Part shown: positions 11,201-22,126 of the stretch, piece after piece
How the letters are laid out: each line of letters begins with the position of its first letter
Numbering within the stretch: the first letter of the stretch is position 1
Assembly (NCBI GenBank): GCA_037903355.1
Contig: JBAJFE010000061.1
Span: 682,001-746,000 of the forward strand
DNA length: 64,000 nucleotides
Reading direction: 5' to 3'
DNA from: Trichuris trichiura
Taxonomy: Eukaryota > Nematoda > Enoplea > Trichinellida > Trichuridae
Notes under the pieces: generated by a model
Databases searched by the model: none
What the model was told of the DNA's origin: nothing
The model's input: the letters and a program-made list of their open reading frames with translations, nothing else
Translations under genes and position numbers: made by a program

Positions 11201-13166
11201 GAAGAGCACTCGCCTAGTTTAAAATTGTTCAAGAACTACCGTGCGAGCCATTTTTTTAACGTAAAGGGGAAGGCGGATATCGAGAGTATCTGATTTATCT
11301 GTTCCGCTTTACTTTTACATTTAGCCCCAATGTGCTTCCATGCAGGTTTAGTACTTCTCCATTTTTATCCGCTAACAGTTTGGGATGTATCCGCTACTTA
11401 TTGCCTAGAAGGATGGTATTATATTTGAATTAATGCCGCATTTCCTTTTTTAGGTGCGCTGCGGAATAGCTACGGTATTGTCAAGGATTGTAGTAATAGC
11501 CGCGACGGCAAGCATTGGGCCCAGTATATTTGAAATTTTCAACAGCATGCTACGTCACCTACGCCAATCGGCCGAGCTCCAATCAAGCGACAGCGACGGC
11601 ACTAGCGATCAGGAGAAAGTTTACCAAGACATTTTGATAAATACAATGGCCAACTTTGCCGACAACCTACCTGACTATCAAAAAGTGGAAATAATGGTTT
11701 TCATTATTGGTAAATTGCCATCGAACACTACGGACAAGTTGTCGGACAAGTTTTTGCAGCACGTTCTGGTATAAGCTGCTTTTGGTAATTTTGAAAGAAA
11801 AAGAAAGCGATTTCTTTTTGTTTTCCAGATGCGTACCTTGCATAAGGTGGCTACGAAGTATCGAACGAGCCATTTGAGCACGGTGCTGACCAGCACTTTT
11901 CTTGAACCGTTGCTCAGGATGTCTCTGGTGGACGATTCGGGCGTTCGCTTGTTGGTTTTGCAAATTTTGCAAACGCTCGTCGATCGCCATCAGAATTTGC
12001 CGCTTCTGCAGAAGCTCCAATCGGTCGAATCCTTCGAAGCTTTTGATCCTTCGAAATTTTGCGTCGAAAAGTTCAGCCGAGCCGACGCCATGTTTGTGCA
12101 CAAGTTCAGCAACAGCCTCTTGTTAGCTCTTTACGACGCGTCAATGATGGCCAACAACGAGCGATCCAATTACCACGCCATTTTTGTAACAATGGCGTTG
12201 CTTTTCTTGGAGCTTGGCTGCGAGAGCGTCATACTCGACCTGTTTCGCCTGGCTATGGCTTTGCAACACGCCATCATGGACAAGGAGTCCGCCTTGACCA
12301 CCTGTCAAAGGGTTAGGTTCAAATAGAATACTGTAATCCGCTAAGCGCTCTATGATTTTCAGGTACACATAAAAGCAATTGTTGCGGAATTTGTCTTCGT
12401 CGCTGCCAGCTTTCTGAGCATTCCATCGCTGACCAAGCATTCCCTACACTTGCTTCAAGAGTGTCGCGATAACGGTTTGCACCCCGAAGACGTCCACTAC
12501 AGCCTAGACGTTACTACGGACGATGCAAGCGGGGTTTTCCTGTTTGACTCGGAATCGGCTGACTTGTTGGCCGACGACGCGCCGGATCTTCCAAACTTGG
12601 ACGCCTCATCCTGGTTGGACGGAGAAGAACTGAAAGAATCGCTTAAGCTTCGCGATTACGACGTCGCGCGATTGGGCCAACCGTTCCTACCCAGCATGCG
12701 CAAGGCGGAGTCGGCTAAATTGAGTATGCTGACACTTCCTTTCTGCAATTTTCTTACTGTAGGTTCTATTTGATTTGCAGGTAACAATTCGACGGATAGT
12801 CGCAGTTCGTCTTGCGTTTCGGAAAGCAGCGCTTCCAGCAACAGCGCGCGGGTGCGCAAGGCGTCCAAACGACTGGACTCGACGCTTCAGCAGGACGGGC
12901 TTGTTTTTCCGGCCACCGTTGACGGTTTGCGGCAGGCGCTGACGCGCACGACGGACTGTTGGACCCAAAAGGAGCAGGAGCGTTGGAAGGAAACGATCGA
13001 AATGTTCCAAACGATGCCGTTTGCGCAGCTGGTCGAAATTCAGCAGCAAAAACGCTCCCGGTTGAACGCCACCGTCGAAAGGCTATTTCAGGATGGTCAC
13101 CTCCAGTCGACAGGCGGGAAAAGCCGAATTTGCAAGGTCGAATTTCCCGAACTGTTCGTTTATTGA
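8300..13166 (+). CDS. efr3: EFR3 / rolling blackout homolog, plasma-membrane anchor of PI4-kinase
   Basis: EFR3 is a palmitoylated HEAT-like protein that recruits TTC7-FAM126-PI4KIII-alpha to the plasma membrane to make PI4P. Exons are 8300-8806, 8867-9092, 9152-9351, 11454-11768, 11829-12311, 12363-12723 and 12781-13166, all phase-consistent, giving 825 residues against about 820 in vertebrates. The N-terminus MNCFGCCATCHPRYRRLVD carries the cysteine cluster used for palmitoylation. Strongly conserved blocks are KLTFYAISHPEKLDRIG, NFANIEEDTPSYHRRYDFF, GVVRKTASDDLQANIWE and HMDKIVPSLLFNMH. ATG 8300 is chosen because family members begin just before the cysteines. Intron 3 (9352-11453) is unusually long and holds a tandem repeat. 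The stop codon overlaps that of the convergent Nup358 gene. Confidence 0.95.
9483..11105. repeat. Five-copy tandem repeat, period ~325 bp, inside efr3 intron 3
   Basis: The landmark GTTATTAAGAATARTTGCAT recurs with its first G at 9583, 9905, 10230, 10555 and 10880, giving periods of 322, 325, 325 and 325. Units differ by scattered substitutions and small indels, so the array is a diverged minisatellite. The octamer ATGCAAAT is present in units 1, 2, 3 and 5 (9602, 9925, 10250, 10900) and mutated in unit 4. Open frames of up to 161 codons run on the minus strand, but the period is not a multiple of three and no splice or domain evidence supports translation. Confidence 0.9.
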
Positions 13167-16100
13167 AACGACCATCTTATTAGCAGTAAACGCTTACCAA
13201 CGTAGTCGTAAGACAACAAATAACATATAGGCATTGATAAGCTGTGCGGGAAACAGAAGGCATCTACGTTTTCAGCGCATCTTTCAATGCGTGCTGCATA
13301 AAGTGGGCATTCTTTGACGCTTTTGGTGGCAGCAAAAGTGAAACGGTGCATTTGGTAAGGTTGATGGTAGGAATGTTTTTGCCGTAGAGCCAACTTTACG
13401 ACGTCTCCGCATTCCAACTGACGCATGAAGTCTTAAGAAAATAGTGAATGAACATTTGAAGGCACACTTTGAATACGTACATCCATGAAGGTGTGACGAA
13501 ACTCGTCAAAGGCGCTTTCGTTTAGGAAAGTTATACCAGCGGAGCTCTTGCACGAATGGACCTCGAGATTACAACCTATTCGCAACTTGGCACGATTGAT
13601 GTCGCTGATATCTGAGAATGGCTGAAAAGGTATGTTTTTTAAGTAATGAAAGCTTGAATGGAGATGTCTATGTAAGGTGTTGCCCCTTCTAACCTCGCTT
13701 TCGTACAGCTCGACAACCATTGCCTCCGTTTCTTCGTTAAGAATTTTCGTCCAATAGCATTGCTTCTTTTCTAAGTACCACACTTCTATTCTACACATCA
13801 TCTTGAAAAAAAAGAAGAAACAACCCGTTGGCGGGCAGTCCGGCGAATCGATCGGTAAGTTACTTCTCTGTCACGCAAGTAGAACAGGCAAGGTTGATCG
13901 AAGATCAAAATGTCCGGCGACCTTTCCTCCTTGAAACTTTCGCAGGCCAGGCAGCCGGTGCAGCTGTCCTTCAGCAAGTATTCAAAAAAGTCGGGACTCA
14001 GATGGAGCTGACGTGCCAACTTTGAGTATCTTTCGGCGGTTCGCTTCGAAAACGCGGTGGATAGCACGGAAATGGCTGCAAACCAAATTTAGCTTTTACG
14101 TTTAGGCAACATAGTCAGTCTCCCCATTCGACTTTATACGAATTACTGACATTGGTTACGTACAATTAAGATAGCGTCGATAGGTTTTACCTTTGCTGGA
14201 TAGGCTGCTAGCCAACTTTGATTCTTTGCAACCTTTTGCTTCCTTCCAAGCGCGTAGAAACTCGTTCATCTTTTCGGCAGACGCGAACCGGGCGGTATAC
14301 CTTTTCAATTCACCAGTCGACCTGTCCATCACGCTCCATGACCATTCGCCATGTTTGCGTTTATGACATCGAATAACCTCTTTAATGAAATGATTGCAGC
14401 ACATCGTTTTCGTCGTCTCATCGTACGCCGTAATTCTGCCATACGAACACGTTTTCAGTTGTTGCTCTATTTGAAGCTTTACAACGCTATTGCGGGAACG
14501 ATTGTTGTTCTCCGTTTGAAAAGAAAGCGAAGCGACGCCTTTGAACAACACGTCAGGCCAAGCCGTCTCCACTTTAAGCATATAGCCGTAGCGCTGCAAT
14601 AAGCGTTGTACTGCTGGATACAAGTTTATTTGTTCATCTTCATGTTCGACTACTGTACTCGTAGAATTATTATCAGCATTCTCTACAAGCACGCAGAATT
14701 GAATTATCACGCTAGTTAATACGGGCTCACGTAATCAACATTTACCGGCGCTCACTTCGGTCTTCGCTTGATACGATTCTGAAGTAGTACTTGTTGGACT
14801 GTTAACATCTGCTGACATACTAGCTGCATCGACGCTTGAACGTGAAACTTCAACTCCCGGCGACGGTGTACCTTGCGAATATGAGCACGTGCTTGTCGAG
14901 TTACGATTAGTGAAAGATCTATTGTCAGCCGGTGGGCGTTCCTTCGATTCGTTGCTGGATACGGACACTGACTTTTTGCTAGCTGCGGCCGGCTTTGCTT
15001 CGTTGCAACATACGCAACAAGTTCTGACCGCGTCGTTGGGAACTGAGCAAGATGAGCAGATCCAACTTCCCGGCGGCAGTTCAAACTTAAAAGCGCCCTT
15101 CTTATCTTCGTCATCAACGACCGCCTTGCTTTCTTGAAAGCCGTTTTTAACGACATCTTTGCCTTTACTCTGCGTCTTGGCTCGATCGGCTTCAACGGCG
15201 CTCATAAACTGCGAATAGAAGTTGTTCGCCGCTTCCTCGTTCTTGAACTTTGCCGCTACGGTCTCGTAGGCTACATCGCCTTCGCCAAAGTAGTTCTGGC
15301 AGTGCCAGAAGTAAGCATTGCTCGCCGTCTTGTGCTTATTCAAATGCATATCCGCCGTGATCCAATGATTGGCGATAACGTTCAAAATGACGTCACGCCG
15401 CATCACCAAGCGAATGCGACCGGTGTGGGTGTCTTTCAAAATTTTCAAATTACCCGTTCCCCGTTCCTTATACTCTTTCGTTTCGGGCGCAACTCGAAAC
15501 AGTCGAGTGCGCTCGCAGAAGAGCACTTCCGAATCTTCTTCGCCGGTGACCACGTCCACCAAATCCGGCAAAGGAACAATCGGTTCAAAAGTTACGTTCG
15601 GCTCATAGCTATCATCGTAGGCATCGTCGTCGTCGGACTTTTTCTCTTCTTCCGAAACGGAAGCTTCTTGCGTCGGTGTTGACAGTACCGTTGAACCAGG
15701 CTGGAAAACAAGCTGCACTAACGATGTTGTAGCGCTGTTTAACAAATGACAACACGTATAAGGTTAAGCTTGTTGTATATACCCAAGTAACCTTGGTGAA
15801 GTTCTTACCTTACTGTCTTCTTGCTTCGAGTCTGTCTTTGGAAACGAAAATATACCGCCGCGCGGCGTTAGCCTTTCCAAAACAAGCGTATTGGACAATA
15901 CTGACTGACCAAAGGATAAGTTAGCGCCTTCTTTCGCCTTTCCAAAACTGGAGCTCTCCGACTGCTTTGTCGCTGCCGTTTCGACCTTTTCTTTTTCCTC
16001 ACCCTTTAAGGGAGTGGAAGTCGCTTCGGGCGACGAAAGCTCTTTGCTTGAAAGCGCTTTGCCTTTCCGTTGGCGTGGGCACCTCTCCTTCTTCTTCATC

Positions 16101-18149
16101 TTGTTTGGATACTGTCAGCGATTGAACAGGCGACGAGGATTCAACATCCTGCTCACGTCGGGCCGCCTCCTCGTCTTGAAGCTTCACTTCGGCAACGCAC
16201 TTTTCAATTGTCTCTTTGAAATTCAAGGCTGCTTGTTCGTTACGGAATCGAGCGGCAAACAAGGCTGTCACTAATTCGTCGCCCGAATAGTCGTTGGCAA
16301 TCCAACAGTAGGAATTTTCGCAATTCGCCATCGGCCTCAATCGCATTTCGGCGTGGAGGAGCTGATTAGCGCAGATCTTATGCACCATATCGCGTCGCAT
16401 GACAATACGATACTTGTTGGTCTTTGGATGCTTGAGCAATTTTAAATCACCAACGCCGCATTCCTTGTACATTCCCAGCTCCTTGTGGTAACGAAACATT
16501 TTCGCGCGCTCCTTGAAAATGACCTCCTCCTCTTCCTCGCCGGTCACTACGTCAACAAGATCCGGAAGAGGCACAAGAGGTTCGTAATGGGTCGAATTCT
16601 CTTCTTCGGATTCTTCGGACTCGCTGGCCTGCCCACTTTCCTCTACCGACAAACCGCTGGTCGCCGGCGGCTTACTATCAGACACTGCGCTTTTCTGCGC
16701 TTCAATAAACGATTTCAGTTGAGCGCCTGGAATACAGCCATTCGGCTTGACAGTAGTCTCGACAGGAGACTGAGAGAAGGTCGCCGGTTTTTGGTCCGCT
16801 TTCTGAGGAACCTCCTTGGCCGCTTCTTGCGCCTTCGTTGGCGGCCAACTGCTTCGCAGAACTGGAACGTCACTTTTGGCGGTAGACGACGAGAATAAAG
16901 GCGCTCCGGTAACCAAAGGTACGGACAATACGGCCGGCTGGATTAGCGAGAAAGGCTTTTGAACCGCCGCTGTGTCTGTCACGTCCTCGCCGCCCTTGGT
17001 CGGCGCACTTTTCGTTTCTGCCTTTGGACCAGCGGTCGGCATTGAAGGCATACTCTTCGGAATGCCAAATGAAACACCTCCAAACGGGAATGACTTTGTC
17101 GTAGCCTGCGAATCTTTTCCTACGGTACCAAATGTAGATTGATTCTTTTGAGTCGATGAGGGCATTTCATTCGCTCGAGTCACAAATGTTGCTGCTGCCC
17201 CAAAGCCGAATTTAACATCTCTATATCCCGTTTTGTCAAACTGGCTCAGCGTTGTCGACGCGGGCGTGGCTATACCGGAAAAAGCAGACGCTGTTGACGC
17301 AATCTGTTTGGGCATTGCAGCCGGCAGATTCGAGAAGAACCCTTTGTCCGTATGGGTAACGTTAGCCGATGGAACTACGGCGCTAGGTGGCGTTTGCGCT
17401 GCAGCCAGCTTCGGGAAGAGTATTTTACCAGTAGAGCCGACACTTTCCAGCCCAACCGAGACGCTCTGTACGGTCTGCATTGCCGGCGGTGGCTGACTCA
17501 AACTGCCAAAGTTGAAGACGTTCGGCCATCCGGAGAGGCTAGCCGCCGGTTGCAAGAACGTCGAGGAAGGAACTGGATTAATGCTTGATGGTGGCATGCT
17601 AGGTTGAGTCGGCTGAACTAACAACGGAAACTGCTGTCCTGCTGCGGGCGCGAAGGACGACGAAAAGAACGGGTAACTCTGCGCCGGCTCGGTGGCATAC
17701 ATTGCACTTTGTGACGCGGGTGCAGGGCCTGGATGGCTGGGAAAGTAATTCAGCAACATCTTCAAGTACTGCTCGAATTCTGCAGTCTGAAAAAGAGCAA
17801 ACTGAGCAACAAGCACCCACATAAACGCAGGCTTATGAAACAGGCTTTTCTCACGTCACATCAGTTGACCACTTTGGTATTGAATTCAAAAAGTACTTAT
17901 GCAAACTGACAGTCTCAGCTACTCTGTACAGTACATAAAAAGATATATGCATAAAAAGTAAATCAAATACATAAAAAAAATCTAAGACAACTCGATTTGG
18001 TAAGCTTCTGGAGTTTGCATGTTAGTGACTGCTTAATCACGGACAGCCGTAAAACTAAACAAATTTCGTCAGGAAGTGTTGGGTTTGTAAGTTATGAAAA
18101 CAGAGACCAATATTTTCATCGTTTTAAAATTCGAATCTTTCATTTTCAG

Positions 18150-18216
<67 letters not shown>

Positions 18217-18500
18217 TTGAAAATCTAACTTTTTGTTACGGGAGCATGCGTTTTCATGTTAACATAGTTTTTTCATACGGAATTTGTCCCTTAAATTTCA
18301 AAACTTTTAATAAGATTCCGTAGCTTTCGCGCTTCGCGTGACCCGTCTTCAACGGCATTAAAATTTGAATTTAAATTTTAATACCGCTGAGGACGGGTCA
18401 CGCGTGGCCCGAAAGCTACGGGATCTTATTAAAAGTTTTAAAATTTAACGAGACAAACTTCGTAGGAAGAAATTATCGAAACAACAACAACAACAACAAC

Positions 18501-18552
<52 letters not shown>

Positions 18553-21500
18553 GTTTTTTGCGCTTTTCGCCAACGGAAACAAGCATCTTACTAACGAATG
18601 AATGAGGAGGTTCTTAGGGTCTCCAAAATCACGTTGGCGGCTGTGAACTATATCGTATTGAGAATTACGTAGGCTGTTCCGAAGGTTCCCTTAAGAACCT
18701 GCTCATCTGCTCGCTCAATCAAGGGCGCTTGTTTGCATATTTTACTAACGAATGGGAGAAAAGCCTTGGAAAACCGCAAATGAAAATCAATCACCCTGTT
18801 ACAAGATATCCCGCCTTTGAAAAAGAATATGACCGCTTAACGCGGGACAATGATGTCCGTTTAATGCAGCAGACCTCGCTAGCTGAACTTTCGATTATGG
18901 AAAATTCGCCGAGAAGAACAACAGAATTACAGTAAGAATAACGCGTGTTTACCACCCCTATAGCTAAGCAGAATTCTCTTTAGCAAACGAAGTTTGCGCT
19001 GGTGTTGGTTTTTGAGACTGCCGTAATAAACACTTTTAAAATGGCAACTTTCGACCTTACAGATCCTCCCCAAAGCTCCAATGTTCAAATAATATATACC
19101 TAAGCATAAATACAGTACCTGCAAATCATTTGGCCTTCCTTTATCTAAGTTTTTTTGCTATTCGAACGAACCCATACATTACGAGGTACAGGTCGGGCGA
19201 TGTAGCTTAATTGTACTGTTACAAACTGAAAAAAAACAATACCAAAGAACCGTATCAATTTCATTTCATCAGTCATAATGTAACTTTTCAAATTCATTAA
19301 AGAACCGCAGGTGACGCCACTGCAACCTGCATTTTTCAGCGAATTTGCATAATTGCACTACGACTGGGGGGCATAAAATAGAAAAATTTTCAAAAAATCG
19401 CGTTACGTACAATCAATCAAGCTTCTTACAGTAGTAATGCTGGCAATATATTCGTCAAAAAAGTATTTACGGCAGGATGCGAAGAAGCGTACCTGTGGCG
19501 CCTTCTTCTCTGTTGTCAAAGTTCCAGATTTCAACAAGTCTTGAAGGAAAAGCATCAATTCTTTGTTCTGATCAGCGATGCATTTAACTGAGGTAGAAAA
19601 CATATCGGGTATTGTTTCAATCACACTGCCAAACTTAAGTAGCATTTGCTGGTACGCGTCGAAGAGTTTTTCAACTAAACAACAAAGATTTTGTTACGCA
19701 CATCAGGAATGCTCGCGGGCAAACTTACAAGATTCTCGACACTCGCAATTCTTCGGCTCGTGATGACGTCCAACGAAGGTCGGCTCATTCGATTGGAAAT
19801 CCTGAATATTCAACGACCTGTAGAAAAAACGCGCCCGCCTGGAAGCGTCACTGTAGCTTACCGTTGGCTTACGGGATTCCTTCTTTGCGAAAGTGAATTT
19901 TTGCTTCGTAGCGGATTCAATAAGGCTTGCTTCCTGATTCGACAATATACTCTGCAAAAAAAGTACGTCCTTCTCGCGCCAATCGCTCAATTTCTTGGAA
20001 AACCTCGTCAAAGCCGTCCGTTCCGGTCGACAATTTTTCGGAAATATTGCTAATCAGCTTTTGGTAATTTTCCTTTCGACACTGATTCTCCAAGCTTGGA
20101 TCGTTGCTGTCAATGGAGTCGGCCAGTTGCTTGCAGAGCTTTAGTAAAAAAAAAGGGGAGGAAGAAGCTAAAATATGCAAAACACTTCCGCGACTATTCC
20201 ACATACTTCCAGATGAAGTCGCGCCGCTGTCGGTGAAGTGCAGTTGCGGAGCATACGTTCCGCCTCGATTGGCTCACCGCGGTGAAGTAATAGCTTTGCA
20301 CGATAGAAGAAGCTTTCGTCCATCATACTTTGTTGTTCTTCCGAGCTGAACGGCCTTTCGCAAAAGGCGAAACGATACGAATCATCTTGGGCACGTTTCT
20401 CTCTAATGGGTGAAAGGGCAGTGCAAAGTACCGCTAATAGATCACGCCTTCGCCTACCCCTTAATAATGTCTTCAATGGCGCACCAATACGCATTGCAAT
20501 AATCGATGACCTTTAATTTCGCGTCTTTAGTTAGGAAACTACCTAATTCGTCCGTTTTGTTGTAAATCATTTTGGCGGCTGTATGTAGCAACGAAAGGCA
20601 CGGCAACGGCCGTTGGGTTAAGCGAATGTAGCACAAAAATTGCTTAATATTTTCAACATCCTTTGGCCTATAATCAAGGCAACTTAAACTCGGATGTCAT
20701 ATTCGATATTCACTACCGACCCTGTACGCCCGGCTACGTAGGCATTGACCGACGTCCAAACAGCCTCTCGCATCTTCTTGACTGCAACGTTACAGGATAG
20801 TACGAAAGGCAGCTTCTCTAGCTGTCCTTTCGAAGATGCGGCGGCGAATACTGATAAGTGGATGAAAACCTGCAGTATAGATTTCTTTTTTGAAACGACA
20901 GCTACGTTTCGTCATACGAAGATTAAATGGTTTCTTTGCTTCAAAAATAACAAACAGCTTTGCGGCAGATCGATTTTGCTTATGAATAGCATAAATAAGT
21001 TGGAACTACTTGCTTTCCGATTAACTGTCTAAGCACGGAACAACAAAGTACGAATTTTGAGCGTACCGAAATATCCAGGACGGTCAAGTTTTCAAAGCTC
21101 GTATCGGCAAAGTCTCCTGGAGCGTATGGCAACATGTCAAAGGCATCCTCGTGGTCTAGAGTAGAGAATAGCTCGGGTGGCCGACATTGACGAAACGTAC
21201 GACTCGAATACCGTTACGCATGATGAGTTCTTTTCCAGGATCCCAACTGAACAGCAATATCCAAACTAGACGCTTCAACGCAACTGGCGTTGTGTCGTGA
21301 CGTATCAAATCTGTTTGGGACAATCAGTAGCCTAAGCCAATTACCGACTGTTCATTCTGGCACTTACATCGAATGGCCGAACGATAAGCATCCACGTCGA
21401 GATCGACTTTTCTTTGACACGGGTTGTCGCCAAACATGCCGAAAAGCTCGTCTGTTTTAAACCTTGGATTTAGCGTAAATATTGCGGCAGTTTTGGCAAC

Positions 21501-22125
21501 CAAGTCGGTTAAAGCGCTGCTCTTCAGTGCCGCAAAGAATTCCTCTTTGACTTCTCTTTTGAGCAACAGCGAAGACAACATCTGATGAGCTTCCAGTATG
21601 CAAAAAACGCAATTGGCAGACCACCATGTGTCCTTAGGTATCGACTTTAAACTGGGCGCAAGTTGCAACACCATCGAATAGGAATAGCAAACCAAAATAA
21701 TGGTGTTTGCTTCGGACAAGCCTGCTCGGTTCCCTGCCTTTGAAAGTTGCGGGAAAACGCTCGCCATTAGAGAAAAAAAAACATATACAGCGCGCGCACG
21801 TACCTGTTGAAGCCTCTGCATCAGAAGCGTCGCGTAACAAGATACGATCTGACATCGGCAGTAGGCTATAAAGTGCTGCCATTCTTTGCCGCGAGAGGAT
21901 GCTGTTGGCTCATGCTTCGCAAGCCACTTTAGCAGCCTATAAATGCGAAACAAGTGAAAAAGAACAAATATGAACCATTTTTTAAAAACGATTACTGAAC
22001 AAAGCTGGACACGGCTTCCTTTTTCAATTTGATCGAACAGTAACGTTCAAAGTCCTGCAGCATATCGTGAAATTTTTCGGTCTCCTCGTTCATTTTGACT
22101 TTTTGAAACGCAGCACTCACGGAAA
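13160..22125 (-). CDS. nup358: RanBP2/Nup358-like nucleoporin (N-terminal exons incomplete)
   Basis: This is the cytoplasmic-filament nucleoporin that binds RanGTP-importin complexes. Exons (minus) are 22125-21996, 21936-21804, 21737-21368, 21310-21212, 21155-21067, 20869-20717, 20660-20458, 20402-20207, 20138-20004, 19951-19862, 19801-19729, 19674-19493, 17786-16083, 16003-15809, 15712-14746, 14682-14191, 14075-13864, 13801-13694, 13621-13481 and 13417-13160. They sum to 1976 codons with phase kept throughout. The order is: a helical solenoid (~620 residues) resembling the vertebrate N-terminal region; an FG-rich stretch; RanBD1 (PLVPLPDLVDVVTGEEEE...KMFRYHKELGMYKECG); more FG; RanBD2 (PIVPLPDLVDVVTGEED); one RanBP2 zinc finger (WICSSC...CVCC, spacing C-x2-C-x10-C-x2-C); a diverged third RanBD-like segment (14682-14191); and an unrecognised C-terminus. 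No cyclophilin domain is seen. An acceptor at 22126 shows that an upstream exon exists. ATG 22093 is the first in-frame methionine here. The 16082-16004 intron has a weak donor. Confidence 0.9.
18152..18215. repeat. (TAA)n microsatellite
   Basis: About 21 uninterrupted TAA units, in a Nup358 intron, immediately 5' of the palindromic element. Confidence 0.97.
18291..18448. mobile_element. Palindromic (foldback/MITE-like) element
   Basis: Two ~79-nt arms are near-perfect reverse complements meeting at about 18369 with essentially no loop. Shared blocks are CTTTTAATAAGATYCCGTAG, AGCTTTCG, TGACCCGTC and ATTAAAATTTRAATTT. Weak similarity continues about 20 nt beyond each end. A diverged single-arm copy of the CCGTAGCTTTCGGG...TGACCCGTC...CAGCGGT block occurs at 58198-58275, so the unit is dispersed. 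No transposase is encoded. Confidence 0.75.
18480..18551. repeat. (CAA)n(TAA)n compound microsatellite
   Basis: About seven CAA units run into about seventeen TAA units just 3' of the palindrome, on the same strand as the 18152 run. Confidence 0.95.
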
Positions 22126-22126
22126 C

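Larger units (their letters stand above)
17787..19492 (-). other. Large Nup358 intron with microsatellites and a palindromic element
   Basis: This 1.7-kb intron joins the solenoid exons to the FG exon in phase 0. It holds a (TAA)n run at 18152-18215, a 158-bp palindrome at 18291-18448 and a (CAA)n(TAA)n run at 18480-18551. A 68-codon plus-strand frame at 18729-18935 has no recognised similarity and is probably chance. Confidence 0.7.

Noticed and set aside
9743..11209. Minus-strand frames of 116-161 codons across the efr3 intronic repeat
   Set aside because: They recur because the DNA repeats; the 325-bp period shifts frame each unit, there is no domain, and the host intron splices cleanly around them.
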